A stretch of 64,000 bases of DNA from the NCBI GenBank assembly GCA_902578805.1, contig CACHEH010000004.1:18893-82892 (forward strand). The letters run 5' to 3'. Numbering within the stretch: position 1 is the first letter of the stretch; every line of letters begins with the position of its first letter. Positions 37,709 to 47,977 of the stretch are shown piece by piece. This DNA comes from an uncultured SAR116 cluster alpha proteobacterium. Its GTDB lineage: Bacteria; Pseudomonadota; Alphaproteobacteria; Puniceispirillales; Marisalimonadaceae. The translations under genes and the position numbers were made by a program. A model generated the notes under the pieces. It searched no databases and was not told the DNA's origin. It saw only the letters and a program-made list of their open reading frames with translations.

Positions 37709-38494
37709 ATGAGCGATGAACAAAAACATCAATATCACTTAGTTGAACCTAGTCCTTGGCCTGCATTAGGGTCTGCTGCTGGTTTTACGCTTTTTCTAGG
37801 ACTTACATTATTTATGCATGAATACCCGCTCTCAATATGGGTGTTAGGTGCGGGTTTGTTTATGGTATTGGCTACTATGTTTTATTGGTGGAGGGATATA
37901 GTTAGAGAGGCTGAATACCAAGGCCATCATACACCTATTGTCCAAATTGGAATGCGATACGGGATGATTTTTTTTATTTGCTCTGAAGTTATGTTTTTTG
38001 TGGCATTTTTCTGGGCTTTTTTTGACTCCAGTTTGTACCCCGATACTGGTGTTTGGCCCCCTGAAGGGATCGTGGCTTTGGACCCTTTTGACCTTCCATT
38101 AATTAATACACTAATTTTACTATTATCTGGTTGCACAGTAACTTGGTCTCATCACGCCCTTCAACATGACAATAGGAAAGATTTTATAACAGGTCTTATT
38201 TTAACTATAATTCTAGGTGCATTATTTACAGCTGTTCAAGCATATGAGTATCAGCATGCCACTTTTGCATTTACTGATGGGATTTATGCTTCTACTTTTT
38301 ACATGGCGACAGGTTTTCATGGGTTCCACGTTTTAGTTGGAACAGTTTTTTTAACAGTTTGTTTATTTAGGGGTCTTAAAGGCCATTTCTCTGCTGACCA
38401 TCACTTTGGGTTTGAGGCTGCAGCTTGGTATTGGCATTTTGTTGATGTTGTTTGGTTGTTTTTATTTGTTTGTATATACTGGTGGGGTGGATAA
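37709..38494 (+). CDS. coxC: Cytochrome c oxidase subunit III
   Basis: The 261-aa, seven-helix subunit III of aa3 oxidase. It begins HQYHLVEPSPWPALGS and includes WWRDIVREAEYQGHHT, SEVMFFVAFFWAFF, TGFHGFHVLVGT and the final WYWHFVDVVWLFLFV, all typical. An AGGGAG SD sits before the ATG. The DUF983 gene found between coxC and surf1 in many alphaproteobacteria is absent here. Confidence 0.98.
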   Translation: MSDEQKHQYHLVEPSPWPALGSAAGFTLFLGLTLFMHEYPLSIWVLGAGLFMVLATMFYWWRDIVREAEYQGHHTPIVQIGMRYGMIFFICSEVMFFVAFFWAFFDSSLYPDTGVWPPEGIVALDPFDLPLINTLILLLSGCTVTWSHHALQHDNRKDFITGLILTIILGALFTAVQAYEYQHATFAFTDGIYASTFYMATGFHGFHVLVGTVFLTVCLFRGLKGHFSADHHFGFEAAAWYWHFVDVVWLFLFVCIYWWGG

Positions 38495-38539
38495 TAAGTA
38501 AGTATAGTGCTTATTGAGATTTAAGGTTATATACTAATA

Positions 38540-39283
38540 ATGAAAATACAATTCAAGCCAATGTTATGGCCAACAATATTTTCAATTTTAACTTTTGCAA
38601 TGCTAATTAGTTTTGGAACTTGGCAAGTTAAAAGACTTTTTTGGAAAGAAGGGCTAATAGAGAATTATTTAACTCAGAGTCAGTCTAATCCAATAATTGA
38701 TCCTGCCGAATTAGAGAAGTCTCTAATCAATGAGTTTAAGTCTGTTACTGTTTCGGGGTATTTTTTACATAATAATGAAATATACATCACTGGTAAAACT
38801 TATGAGGGTAATGCAGGGTTTCATGTGGTAACTCCATTTAAAATGGAAAATAACAAAATTATTCTTATTAATAGAGGCTGGGTTTCTGAAAGTTATAAAA
38901 ACCCAAATAAAAGAAAATTTAGCCTCACTAAGGGTCTGGTAAAATTAAAAGGAATTATAAGGTATCCGCAAACAAAAGGTTATTTTGTACCAGAAAATGA
39001 TGGAAAAAACGGATTTTGGTTTACAATTAAACCTAATCAAATTTTTGACTTTATAAATATCACTTCTAATTCAACTATTGATAAATATTATATAGATGCT
39101 CTTCGTATGGGGGAAAACCTGACACTTCCAATTGGTGTCGATGGCAAACCTAAATTTCGTAATCAACATTTATCATATGCGATTACATGGTATGGATTAG
39201 CTCTCTCCCTTCTATTTGTGTATTTTTCATATCATTCATCATCTGGAAGATTAAAATTTAAAAAGACTAAACGAAATGGATAA
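38540..39283 (+). CDS. surf1: SURF1 family cytochrome oxidase assembly protein
   Basis: Helps insert heme a into subunit I. The protein has 247 aa with two membrane helices, one at each end (about 10-27 and 213-231). The family blocks LISFGTWQVKRLFWK, INRGWVSE and RNQHLSYAITWYGLALSLL are present. It overlaps thrC by 8 bp. Confidence 0.94.
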   Translation: MKIQFKPMLWPTIFSILTFAMLISFGTWQVKRLFWKEGLIENYLTQSQSNPIIDPAELEKSLINEFKSVTVSGYFLHNNEIYITGKTYEGNAGFHVVTPFKMENNKIILINRGWVSESYKNPNKRKFSLTKGLVKLKGIIRYPQTKGYFVPENDGKNGFWFTIKPNQIFDFINITSNSTIDKYYIDALRMGENLTLPIGVDGKPKFRNQHLSYAITWYGLALSLLFVYFSYHSSSGRLKFKKTKRNG

Positions 39284-40691
39284 TTATATTAAATATTCAA
39301 GTACAAGGGGAGGAGATGTTTCTCTTTCATATGAAGAAGTTCTTTTGGCGGGTTTAGCAAGAGATGGTGGGTTGTTTATGCCAGAAAGATGGCCAAGTTT
39401 TAGCTATAGTGACTTAAAAAACATGAAAGACCTTAGTTATGCTAGGTTAGCCACTAAAATTTTAAAACCCTTTATTCACCCTTTTTTGAATGAAGATGAT
39501 ATTTTAAATATATGTCAAGCTATTTATTCTTCATTTGGTGATAATGTAGCTCCATTAAAGGAGCTCGAAAAAAACACATACATTCTTGAGCTTTTTCACG
39601 GTCCTACACTTGCTTTTAAAGATTATGCTATGCAATTTTTGTCCAGAGCATTTAATTTAGCGCTTGAAAAAAAAGGTAAAAGAGCTGTAATTTTAGGAGC
39701 AACTAGTGGCGATACAGGTTCTGCAGCTTTAGAAGCATTTAAGGGTAAAGCAAACATAGATATTTTTATTCTATTTCCACACGGAAGAGTTTCAGAAGTT
39801 CAACAAAAACAAATGACTTGGATAAATGAGGAGGGAGCTCACGCCTTATCTGTTAAAACTGATTTTGACGGTTGCCAAGCAATAGTAAAGGACTGTTTTG
39901 AAGATTTAGATTTTAAAGACCAAACATCACTCTCAGCTATAAATTCAATAAATTGGGTTAGATTATTACCTCAAATCGTTTATTATTTTTACTCTGCACT
40001 CAGAGTAGGATCCCCGGAAAAAGAAGTAGTTTTTTCAGTTCCAACAGGTAATTTCGGAAATATCTTAGCAGGATGGATAGCAAAAAAAATGGGACTTCCT
40101 ATATCTAGATTGATATGTGGTTCAAATCAAAATGATATACTTACTAGATTTTTTGAAACTGGTACCATGAAACGAAAAAATGTATCTCCTTCTTATAGTC
40201 CAAGTATGGATATTCAAGTATCTAGTAATTTTGAGAGGCTTTTATATGAGATAAATGATAGGGATTCAAAATTAGTAAAAAAGCAAATGTATGACTTTAA
40301 AGTCGAAGGAAATTTTCAAGTTAGTCAATATCAACTTAACAAAATAAATAATTTATTTTCTGCTTTTAAGATTGATGATATTGAAACAATTGACATAATT
40401 AAAAATACATATCTTAATCATGAATATATAATTGACCCACATAGCGCGATTGGCTACGGTGCTTTACAAAAGGCTATTGAACAAAAGATCATTTCAAATG
40501 ATTCTCCAATAATTTCTCTTGCTTGTGCTCACCCTGCAAAATTTCCACAAGTTATAAAAAAAAGTATTGGAATAACACCTAAATCTTCTTCTCACCTAGA
40601 AAAAATTATGAGACAAAAAGAAAATTTTAAAATAATAGAGCCTAATCTAAAAGATATTCAAGAATACATAAAAAAAACTATGAGAAAGTAA
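39276..40691 (+). CDS. thrC: Threonine synthase
   Basis: A PLP enzyme converting O-phosphohomoserine to threonine. The 471-aa protein has the YSSTRGG start, the PLP lysine in HGPTLAFKDYAM (K115) and ILGATSGDTGSAALEAF. The gene sits after surf1 and before an M16 peptidase, a conserved alphaproteobacterial order. Homoserine kinase (thrB) lies 5 kb away on the other strand. Overlaps of 8 bp upstream and one base (TAATG) downstream suggest an operon. Confidence 0.96.
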   Translation: MDNYIKYSSTRGGDVSLSYEEVLLAGLARDGGLFMPERWPSFSYSDLKNMKDLSYARLATKILKPFIHPFLNEDDILNICQAIYSSFGDNVAPLKELEKNTYILELFHGPTLAFKDYAMQFLSRAFNLALEKKGKRAVILGATSGDTGSAALEAFKGKANIDIFILFPHGRVSEVQQKQMTWINEEGAHALSVKTDFDGCQAIVKDCFEDLDFKDQTSLSAINSINWVRLLPQIVYYFYSALRVGSPEKEVVFSVPTGNFGNILAGWIAKKMGLPISRLICGSNQNDILTRFFETGTMKRKNVSPSYSPSMDIQVSSNFERLLYEINDRDSKLVKKQMYDFKVEGNFQVSQYQLNKINNLFSAFKIDDIETIDIIKNTYLNHEYIIDPHSAIGYGALQKAIEQKIISNDSPIISLACAHPAKFPQVIKKSIGITPKSSSHLEKIMRQKENFKIIEPNLKDIQEYIKKTMRK

Positions 40692-41947
40692 TGAGTGTAA
40701 AATTTAAAATCCTAGATAACGGCATAAAAATTATTAATGACCAAATTAACGTTGAGAGTGCATCTATTGGTGTTTGGATAGGTGCAGGAAGTTCCAATGA
40801 AGACATTGATGAATGTGGAATTGCCCATATGCTAGAACATATGGCTTTTAAAGGAACTAAAAATAGAAATGCAGAAAAAATAGCACGTGAAGTTGAAGAT
40901 GTTGGCGGTGATATTAACGCTTACACTAGTAAAGAAGTTACGGCTTATTATCTCAAAGTATTAAAAGAAAACGCGGAATTAGGAATAGATATATTATCAG
41001 ATATAATAAAAAATTCAACTTTCCCTAAAGAAGAAATTGAAAGGGAAAGAGGTGTTATAATTTCTGAGATAGGACAATCTTATGATGCTCCAGACGATAG
41101 AGTATTTGAAAATTTTACTAAAACTGCCTTTAAAAATCAACCCATGGGAAGGCCCATTCTTGGTACCAAAGAAACTGTAAGTGGTTTCAAACAGTCTGAT
41201 TTAAGGTTATTTCTGGATTCCAATTACACACCAGACAATATGGTTGTCTCTATGTCTGGAAATCTAAATAGTGGGAATATTTTTAAAATTGTTGAAGAAA
41301 AATTTTCAGAAATTAAAAATAATAATATGCCAAAAAAAGTAAATTCTGAATGGACTTCAGGTTTTATTTCTGAAGATAGAGACTTAGAGCAAACACAATT
41401 AGTGTTTGGAATTGAAGGTTTAAAAAATACAGATATTGATCGTTTTTCTCTGAGAGCACTGTCAATTATATTAGGTGGTGGAATGTCTTCAAGATTATTT
41501 CAAGAGATAAGAGAAAAAAAAGGATTATGTTATTCCATTTTTAGTTTTACACAGATGCAAAACTCGTCAGGAGTATTTGGTTTTTATGCTGGAACTTCAC
41601 CTAATGATGTTGATCATCTACTTGAAGCAAGTTTATTGGAATGGAAAAAAATTACAAAAAATATATCTTCTGAAGAACTTGATAGAGCAAAAGCACAAAT
41701 GAAATCGGGTTTTATAATGGGTCAAGAAAGTAATAGCTCAAGGTCAGAATATTTTGCCAAAAATATGATTAGTTTTGGAAAATTGATTGAAACTAAAGAG
41801 GTTATATCGAGTATAGAAAATATATCTATAAATTCGATATACCAATTAAGTGATAAGTTGTTAAAATCTGCAAAGCCAGTTTTGTCAGTAATAGGACCAA
41901 ATGCAAAATCTTTAAAAAAATTAGAAATTTCAACAATGCTAAATTAA
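40691..41947 (+). CDS. M16-family zinc peptidase (mitochondrial processing peptidase-like)
   Basis: The 418-aa protein has the inverted zinc motif HMLEH (46-50) followed by MAFKGT, and the downstream glutamate-bearing helix (ERERGVIISEI region). This is the catalytic (beta-type) pattern, so it should be an active peptidase. The second half carries the GGGMSSRLFQEIREKKGLCYS block. Alphaproteobacterial relatives are the closest bacterial kin of the mitochondrial processing peptidase. The cellular substrate is unknown. Confidence 0.92.
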   Translation: MSVKFKILDNGIKIINDQINVESASIGVWIGAGSSNEDIDECGIAHMLEHMAFKGTKNRNAEKIAREVEDVGGDINAYTSKEVTAYYLKVLKENAELGIDILSDIIKNSTFPKEEIERERGVIISEIGQSYDAPDDRVFENFTKTAFKNQPMGRPILGTKETVSGFKQSDLRLFLDSNYTPDNMVVSMSGNLNSGNIFKIVEEKFSEIKNNNMPKKVNSEWTSGFISEDRDLEQTQLVFGIEGLKNTDIDRFSLRALSIILGGGMSSRLFQEIREKKGLCYSIFSFTQMQNSSGVFGFYAGTSPNDVDHLLEASLLEWKKITKNISSEELDRAKAQMKSGFIMGQESNSSRSEYFAKNMISFGKLIETKEVISSIENISINSIYQLSDKLLKSAKPVLSVIGPNAKSLKKLEISTMLN

Positions 41948-41951
41948 ATAG

Positions 41952-42512
41952 CTAAGCAGTTCCTGAATACGATACCAACTTACTTGGATCTACACCTATA
42001 TTCTTTAGACATTTTTTCCATAATGAAAATTCTAAATGATTATGAAATATTAAATCTTTATTAGAGTTTGTTATAATCCAAGAATTTTCAAGTATTTCAT
42101 TGTCAAGTTGTCCTCGGTTCCAAACTGCACATCCAAGGAAAATTTTTGCATATTCTGGTGATTTATCCTTTGAAATATCAATTAAGATTTCTTCTGAACT
42201 AGTTATCATTACGCCATCTAAAATATCTTCAGATGTTTTGTATTTCTTTTCATTAGAATGAATAATAAAGCCTTGATTAAGATGGACAGGACCACCAAAA
42301 AAAGTAGGACTAGATTTAATATTAGTTACAGAATTTATTTTCAATTTCTTTAAAAACTGAGATGTGTCAAAATTATAAAGAGGTTTATTAAGAATTAAAC
42401 CCATAGTTGCATCTTTAGAATGTTCACATATTAATATAACAGAATCCTGAAATCTAATGTCTTCAAGTCCCGGAGAGGCAATTAATAGTTTACCTAACAA
42501 TTCTTGATCCAT
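41952..42512 (-). CDS. yqgE: YqgE/AlgH family protein
   Basis: The protein has 186 aa, starts LLGKLLIASPGLEDIRFQDSVILICEH and includes GLILNKPL and FFGGPVHLNQGFIIHS, all characteristic of YqgE/AlgH (UPF0301). No enzymatic function is established for the family; AlgH was first linked to alginate regulation in Pseudomonas. It is divergent from the DsbD-like gene with a 53-bp gap. Confidence 0.92.
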   Translation of the reverse strand: MDQELLGKLLIASPGLEDIRFQDSVILICEHSKDATMGLILNKPLYNFDTSQFLKKLKINSVTNIKSSPTFFGGPVHLNQGFIIHSNEKKYKTSEDILDGVMITSSEEILIDISKDKSPEYAKIFLGCAVWNRGQLDNEILENSWIITNSNKDLIFHNHLEFSLWKKCLKNIGVDPSKLVSYSGTA

Positions 42513-42565
42513 AGTTATAATTCCAATATATTACTGACAATTCTTATAATAACTGAAAAGAAATA

Positions 42566-44536
42566 ATGCACAATAAACTAGTACATATTAAATACTGTGA
42601 AATAGTAATTTTTTTATTATTTTTAACCCTAATTAGTCTATCTAATATAAACAAATCCCATTCTAACACTCTAGTTTTTAATCAAAATACTTTAACTAAT
42701 GAGAATTATGATTTTGTAAAATTTGATATTCTATTTGGTAAAATATTTGAAAACAAACCATCAAAAATTCTTATAGGTTTAAAAGTAAACCTTTTGCCTA
42801 AGTGGAAAATATATTGGAGAAATCCAGGTGATGCAGGGCTGCCCCCTGTAATCAAATGGGAAACAAAAAATAACATTAAATCAATCAATTTACTTTATCC
42901 TAACCCTAAAAGATTTAATTTTTTTGGTATTGAAACATTTGGTTATGAAAATGAAGTAATTTTTCCAATTGTTATAGAGCGTTTAAACAATAACAAAAAA
43001 ATATCAGGACCACTTAAATTTGAAGCACAAGTATGTGCTGAAATATGTGTTCCAGTACATTATAATTATGATTTAAAACAATTAACCTACATTGATGAAA
43101 AACATTCTAAATTAAAAGACATACTTAAATATAAGAATAAAGTACCTAAGTTTTTGGAAAGTAAAGATTTAGAACTTATCTCCTTTGATAAATCTGATGA
43201 TAAACTAAAATTATCATTTATAAATAAATTAAATATAAGCCCATATGATATCATTGTAGAAGATAATAAAGAATTCATTTTTGAAAAAACTTCATACTCA
43301 AAAATTGGTGAACTTTTAAATTTAACTATTAAATTTAAGGAAAAAAAAGACTATGAATTTGAATATTTAAAATTAACTTTTCTCAGTAATGATTTAAGTT
43401 ATGAGAAAATTATAACTCAATTGTCAAATTCACCGAATAAAAACATATTACAATTTAACTCAAATAAAATTACAACTGGCTTTGAAATTTTAATTATAGC
43501 TTTAATTAGTGGATTTATTTTAAATTTTATGCCTTGTGTTCTCCCAGTCTTATCTTTGAAAATGGTACAGTTAGTAAATCTAAGAACGGAAAACAAGTTA
43601 AATTTTAGAAAGAAAATATCATTTAACATATTAGGTATATTAACATCTTTTTTATTTCTAGCTGTTGCTACTTATATTGTTAAGTCTGCAGGTGAACTTG
43701 TTGGGTGGGGTGTGCAATTTCAAAATTCCTCTTTTCTAATTTTTATGATTTTACTAACAGCTTTTTTTGGCTTTAATTTATTAGGGTTCTTTAATTTTTT
43801 TTTACCACCAAAAATTTTAAATATTTTGTCATTTAGGCATGAGGGTTTTATTGGGGATTTCCTTACTGGAATTACATTAACTTTATTAGCTACTCCATGT
43901 ACAGCACCATTAGTGGGTACTGCTGTTGGCTTTGCCTTGTCTGGTGGTACTTTCGAAATTTTTTCCATTCTTTTAATTATGGGTCTAGGTTTATCATTAC
44001 CCTTAATTCTAATAATGTTATTTCCTAAAACCATATCAATTATTCCAAAGCCTGGTAAATGGTTAGTAACTTTTAAAAAAATTATGGCTATTTTCCTTCT
44101 GCTTACATCCATATGGTTAGTCAATTTATTAATGAATTTAGAGGTAAAGAATGAAACCAGTCCAAATTACTACAATAATTTAGAAATAGTTAATTGGGAT
44201 ATAAAGAAAAATATTTCATTACCAAACCAGTTGGCAGCTGAAGGTGAAATAGTATTTGTAGATATTACTGCAGATTGGTGTATAACATGTAAGGTAAATA
44301 AAGCTTTAGTACTTGAAACTAAACAAGTATCAGAAATTTTTAAAAAAAATAATGTAAAAGTTCTAGTCTTAGATTGGACTAAGCCTGATGAAAATATAAA
44401 AAAGTTCCTGACTAAAAAAGAACGTTATGGAATACCATACAATGAAATTTATGGTCCATTATTGTTAAATGGTAAAATTCTGTCTGAATTAGTGACTATT
44501 AAAGAAATCCAGAAATATATTGAAATAGCAAAATAA
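42566..44536 (+). CDS. dsbD: DsbD/ScsB-like membrane thiol-disulfide reductase
   Basis: The 656-aa, three-part protein passes electrons from cytoplasmic thioredoxin to periplasmic thiols. After a signal anchor, an N-terminal periplasmic domain carries C157 and C161 (VCAEIC) and the WRNPGDAGLPP block. The transmembrane core has the redox cysteines C324 (MPCVLP) and C445 (TPCTAP). The C-terminal thioredoxin domain has WCITC (C572, C575). The N-terminal domain resembles ScsB more than classical DsbD alpha. A DsbA-like protein is encoded at 53974-54612. Confidence 0.9.
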   Translation: MHNKLVHIKYCEIVIFLLFLTLISLSNINKSHSNTLVFNQNTLTNENYDFVKFDILFGKIFENKPSKILIGLKVNLLPKWKIYWRNPGDAGLPPVIKWETKNNIKSINLLYPNPKRFNFFGIETFGYENEVIFPIVIERLNNNKKISGPLKFEAQVCAEICVPVHYNYDLKQLTYIDEKHSKLKDILKYKNKVPKFLESKDLELISFDKSDDKLKLSFINKLNISPYDIIVEDNKEFIFEKTSYSKIGELLNLTIKFKEKKDYEFEYLKLTFLSNDLSYEKIITQLSNSPNKNILQFNSNKITTGFEILIIALISGFILNFMPCVLPVLSLKMVQLVNLRTENKLNFRKKISFNILGILTSFLFLAVATYIVKSAGELVGWGVQFQNSSFLIFMILLTAFFGFNLLGFFNFFLPPKILNILSFRHEGFIGDFLTGITLTLLATPCTAPLVGTAVGFALSGGTFEIFSILLIMGLGLSLPLILIMLFPKTISIIPKPGKWLVTFKKIMAIFLLLTSIWLVNLLMNLEVKNETSPNYYNNLEIVNWDIKKNISLPNQLAAEGEIVFVDITADWCITCKVNKALVLETKQVSEIFKKNNVKVLVLDWTKPDENIKKFLTKKERYGIPYNEIYGPLLLNGKILSELVTIKEIQKYIEIAK

Positions 44537-44594
44537 TTTTATTTTAAAACCTAGTAATATAGTTTATATAATTTTAAAAGTATAAGGAGTTTGC

Positions 44595-45074
44595 ATGTTA
44601 ACTGATATAGGTAATAATTTCCCCTCAGGAATATTTCTTATAAAAGATAGTAAGGGTATCAATGAAGTTAAAACTGATGATTATTTTAAATCGAAAAAAG
44701 TTGTATTGTTTGCCTTACCTGGTGCTTTCACTCCGACATGTTCTGCAAAGCATTTGCCAGGTTATATAAAATATTATCAAGATATTAAAGATAAAGGTGT
44801 AGATATAATTGCATGTATGGCAGTAAATGATCCACACGTAATGCGTGCATGGGGTTTGGCAAATGAAGTTGAAGGAAAAATTGATATGTTGTCTGATTCT
44901 GATTGTTCTGTTTCACAGTCTCTTGGGCTAGATATGAATTTTGGTAGAATAATGGGGCATAGATCAAGAAGATTTTCAATGATAGTTGATGATAATATTA
45001 TCAAAAAATCTTTTGTAGAAGAGGTTGGAGCATTTGAGGTTTCAACTGCAGAAAATATTTTGAAAAATCTATAG
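44595..45074 (+). CDS. Peroxiredoxin, Prx5-like
   Basis: A thiol peroxidase of 159 aa. The peroxidatic cysteine is C49 in PGAFTPTCSAKHLPGY, the Prx5/AhpE-type signature. Further cysteines at 74 and 104 could resolve the sulfenate, or glutathione/glutaredoxin may do so. It has a good AAGGAG SD. It is on the same strand as the DsbD-like gene, 58 bp after it, and converges on rnhA. Confidence 0.93.
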   Translation: MLTDIGNNFPSGIFLIKDSKGINEVKTDDYFKSKKVVLFALPGAFTPTCSAKHLPGYIKYYQDIKDKGVDIIACMAVNDPHVMRAWGLANEVEGKIDMLSDSDCSVSQSLGLDMNFGRIMGHRSRRFSMIVDDNIIKKSFVEEVGAFEVSTAENILKNL

Positions 45075-45082
45075 TATTATTA

Positions 45083-45514
45083 TTACTTATTCATAGCATT
45101 TACAGCCAAATTATCTGCAATTTCGTTGTAATGGTTTCCGGAATGACCTTTAATCCAAAACCATTCTACATCATGAAGATTCACATTTTCATCTAGTTCA
45201 ATCCAAAGTTCTTTATTGGACACCTTTTTTTTATTTGCAGTTTTCCATCCATTTTTTTTCCAATTAATAATCCATTCCGTTATTCCATTTTTAACATATT
45301 GTGAATCTGTATATAATTTTATTTTACTTGGATGTTTTATTGCTTTTAAAGCCTCAATTGTTGCCTTAAGTTCCATTTTATTATTTGTAGTTAATTTTTC
45401 TGATCCAGATAAATGTTTTTCATTATCCTGATAAAGTAACACAGCTCCCCACCCGCCTTTTCCAGGATTTCCAGAGCACGCACCATCTGTAAAAATAGTA
45501 ATTTCTTTTTTCAT
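45083..45514 (-). CDS. rnhA: Ribonuclease HI
   Basis: Cleaves RNA in RNA-DNA hybrids. The protein has 143 aa with all four active-site acids at standard places: D10 ([11 protein letters not shown]), E48, D70 (YTDSQYV) and D134 (EIADNLA). The gene overlaps thrB by 4 bp and is last in the ispH-thrB-rnhA set typical of alphaproteobacteria. Confidence 0.97.
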   Translation of the reverse strand: MKKEITIFTDGACSGNPGKGGWGAVLLYQDNEKHLSGSEKLTTNNKMELKATIEALKAIKHPSKIKLYTDSQYVKNGITEWIINWKKNGWKTANKKKVSNKELWIELDENVNLHDVEWFWIKGHSGNHYNEIADNLAVNAMNK

Positions 45515-46494
45515 GATTCATTTTCTATATATTTTATATTTTTAACTAATTTCTTAAAGTATTTGTGTTTTGTTATATATTCTTCTGGATTTTTAGGTAC
45601 AACATTAGCTTCAATAGGTGTGTTAACCCAATCAAATAATCTTGTTAATAAAAAACGTAAAGAAGCAGCTTGGCACAATAGCGGTAAAAAGAATTCTTCA
45701 TCTTTACTTAATTTCCTCTTAGAGTTGTAACCTTTTAATAGAGCTTGATATTTTTTATCTTGAAATTTGTCTTGTTTGTCAAAACACCAAGCATTGATAG
45801 CAATCGCCAGATCATATATGAGTATATCGGTACATGAAAAATAAAAATCAATAACTCCCGTAATTTTATCATTAATAAAAAAAACATTATCGGGAAACAA
45901 ATCTCCATGAATAAAACCTTTTGGTAAGTCATGTGGCCAAAATTTTACTAAAAAATTAAATGAATTTTTTATATCTTTCATCAAGTCAGGTTGAAGTTTA
46001 TCTAATATACTCGATGGTACAGCAGTGCTGCAATTTTTAATTAATTTTTCCCATCCCTTGATAGAAAGTGAGTTTTCTCTTTGAATTTTGAAATCTTTAC
46101 TATAGAGGTGCATAAGACCCATACTTGAACCAACTTGATTACAATCTTCAATTGTTATGTTTTTTTTGGATTTGCCTTTAAGGAAATTTACAATTATTGA
46201 TGGTTTCCCTCTTAATTCTTGAACAAATTTGTCATTCTTATCACATATTGGTTTAGGACAATAATAACCATTTTTGTTTAAATGAAGCATAATTTTGATA
46301 AAAAAAGGAATATCCTTAATATCTACTCTTTTTTCAAAAATAGTGAGTATAAAATTACCATTAGACGTTTTTAAATAAAAGTTACTGTTTTCTATTCCTT
46401 CTGTGATACCATAATATGAAATTAATTCACCAATATCGTATAGCCTTAAAAAGTCTATTATTTGACCTTCATTTAAATTTGTATAGACTGCCAA
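45511..46494 (-). CDS. thrB: Homoserine kinase, aminoglycoside-phosphotransferase type
   Basis: The 327-aa member of the ThrB type II family uses a protein-kinase-like fold to phosphorylate homoserine. It has the catalytic loop [13 protein letters not shown], the metal-binding GVIDFYFSC and the early NSNFYLKT glycine-loop-like region. It feeds thrC, which is in the window. Its place between ispH and rnhA is the usual one. Confidence 0.93.
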   Translation of the reverse strand: MAVYTNLNEGQIIDFLRLYDIGELISYYGITEGIENSNFYLKTSNGNFILTIFEKRVDIKDIPFFIKIMLHLNKNGYYCPKPICDKNDKFVQELRGKPSIIVNFLKGKSKKNITIEDCNQVGSSMGLMHLYSKDFKIQRENSLSIKGWEKLIKNCSTAVPSSILDKLQPDLMKDIKNSFNFLVKFWPHDLPKGFIHGDLFPDNVFFINDKITGVIDFYFSCTDILIYDLAIAINAWCFDKQDKFQDKKYQALLKGYNSKRKLSKDEEFFLPLLCQAASLRFLLTRLFDWVNTPIEANVVPKNPEEYITKHKYFKKLVKNIKYIENES

Positions 46495-46510
46495 TCCGAA
46501 ATCCTAAAAC

Positions 46511-47464
46511 TTATCGTAAAATTTTTGGTAAATTAAATTTAACATCTTCTTTTGTTACTTCATGATCAATCAAATTAACTTCAAAATCTTTTTTTAGTTT
46601 AGATATTAATACTTGTACTAGAGTCTCAGGTGCTGATGCACCAGCAGTTAAACCAATATTAGGAGATTTTAAGGGATCAAATTTTTTTAAAAACAAATCA
46701 AGTTTATTCTCGTTTGGTATTAGAATAGCTTTTTTAACACCATGAGATAATGCTACTTCTACTAGACGAACAGAATTTGAGGAATTTTCAGCGCCAATAA
46801 CTAAAATACAATCGCATATTTTTGACATTGATTTCACTGCCATTTGTCTGTTTGTGGTAGCATAACAAATATCTTCAGAACTAGGTCCTTTAATATTGGG
46901 AAATTTAGATTTTAAAATACTTAAAATTTTACTTGTGTCATCTACAGACAATGTCGTTTGGGTAGCAAAAGCTAAATTGTTTGGATCATCTACTTTAACT
47001 TTATAAGCATCTTCTTCTGTTTCTATGAGAGTAATATGATTTTTTGGAACTTGTCCCATAGTTCCAATTACTTCCACGTGGTTTTTATGTCCAACTAATA
47101 GAACGTGTCTTCCCAAATTATAATGACGGATTGTTTCATTATGAACTTTAGTTACTAACGGACAAGTTGCATCGATAGAAATCATTTTTCTTTTTTTCGC
47201 TTCGTTCATAACAGATTTAGCTACGCCGTGTGCTGAAAAAATAATTGGACGATCAGTTGGTGCTTCATAAACTTCGTCAACAAACACAGCGCCAATTTTA
47301 GCTAAAGAATTAACGACGTCTTTATTATGAACTATTTCGTGTCTAACATAGACTGGAGCTCCGAATTTTTTAATACTCTCTTCTACAATTTTTACAGCTC
47401 TATCAACACCTGCGCAAAAACCTCTTGGAGATGCAAGATATAAATTAATTTTTTGTTTCTTCAT
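46511..47464 (-). CDS. ispH: 4-hydroxy-3-methylbut-2-enyl diphosphate reductase
   Basis: The last step of the MEP isoprenoid pathway, making IPP and DMAPP. The protein has 317 aa with the three iron-sulfur cysteines C17 (GFCAGVDRAV), C101 (DATCPLV) and C200 (EDICYATTNRQ). The substrate-site residues AHG and the HxH-type region are conserved. Its products feed both ubiquinone (ubiA) and the carotenoid/retinal pathway in this window. Confidence 0.97.
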   Translation of the reverse strand: MKKQKINLYLASPRGFCAGVDRAVKIVEESIKKFGAPVYVRHEIVHNKDVVNSLAKIGAVFVDEVYEAPTDRPIIFSAHGVAKSVMNEAKKRKMISIDATCPLVTKVHNETIRHYNLGRHVLLVGHKNHVEVIGTMGQVPKNHITLIETEEDAYKVKVDDPNNLAFATQTTLSVDDTSKILSILKSKFPNIKGPSSEDICYATTNRQMAVKSMSKICDCILVIGAENSSNSVRLVEVALSHGVKKAILIPNENKLDLFLKKFDPLKSPNIGLTAGASAPETLVQVLISKLKKDFEVNLIDHEVTKEDVKFNLPKILR

Positions 47465-47548
47465 AATTTATTTTTGATGTATTACAATCAATACGTCAAT
47501 AAAGATTAGCCAAGTTACCAAACTTTTTATGTTTTTAGGATATTATGT

Positions 47549-47977
47549 ATGATAAGAATTTTAATTATAATTTCATTTTTATTTTTTAATGGATGTTCAA
47601 CTTTTAAAAAAGATGTTGTTGAATGTCCAAAATTAATTTCACCTAAGGAAGCAGCTGAAATTGTTGTTAATTCAAAAAGTAACCTTCCTGTTTATCTAGG
47701 AATTAGAGGTGTAGAGAAACTTTGCTTTAAAGATGACAATGATATTCAAATGGAACTCTCTGTTAATATACGAGCAATCAGAAATGATACAACAGATGAG
47801 GACTATGTTCCTGTCAATATTAGTGTAGTATCAATTGATTCAAATGAAAAAGAATTTGATAGAGATGAATTTAACTATTCTCAATTTTTATTAAAAGGTA
47901 GTAAAATAGTAGATAGAGCAACAACATTTGATTTGAATGTGCCTGTTGGAGGACAAGTTTTGTTAGGTATAAAGTAG
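47549..47977 (+). CDS. Unrecognised small lipoprotein
   Basis: The 142-aa protein has a short lipoprotein signal peptide and lipobox FNGC, so the mature protein would start at C16. The remainder looks like a small beta-rich domain (ELSVNIRAIRN, YVPVNISVVSID, FDLNVPVGGQVLLGI) with no motif I can name. An AGGA SD lies 8 bases before the ATG. It is divergent from ispH, and its stop directly abuts the atpF stop with no spacer. Confidence 0.75.
   Translation: MIRILIIISFLFFNGCSTFKKDVVECPKLISPKEAAEIVVNSKSNLPVYLGIRGVEKLCFKDDNDIQMELSVNIRAIRNDTTDEDYVPVNISVVSIDSNEKEFDRDEFNYSQFLLKGSKIVDRATTFDLNVPVGGQVLLGIK

Noticed and set aside
38491..38515. Inverted repeat AATAAG/CTTATT after coxC as a terminator
   Set aside because: The stem is 6 bp of weak pairs with no following T-run, and surf1 continues the operon 45 bp after the coxC stop.
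43720..44124. 134-aa open frame antisense to the DsbD-like gene
   Set aside because: It is the mirror of a strongly supported membrane-protein gene, has no start signal, and no family pattern.
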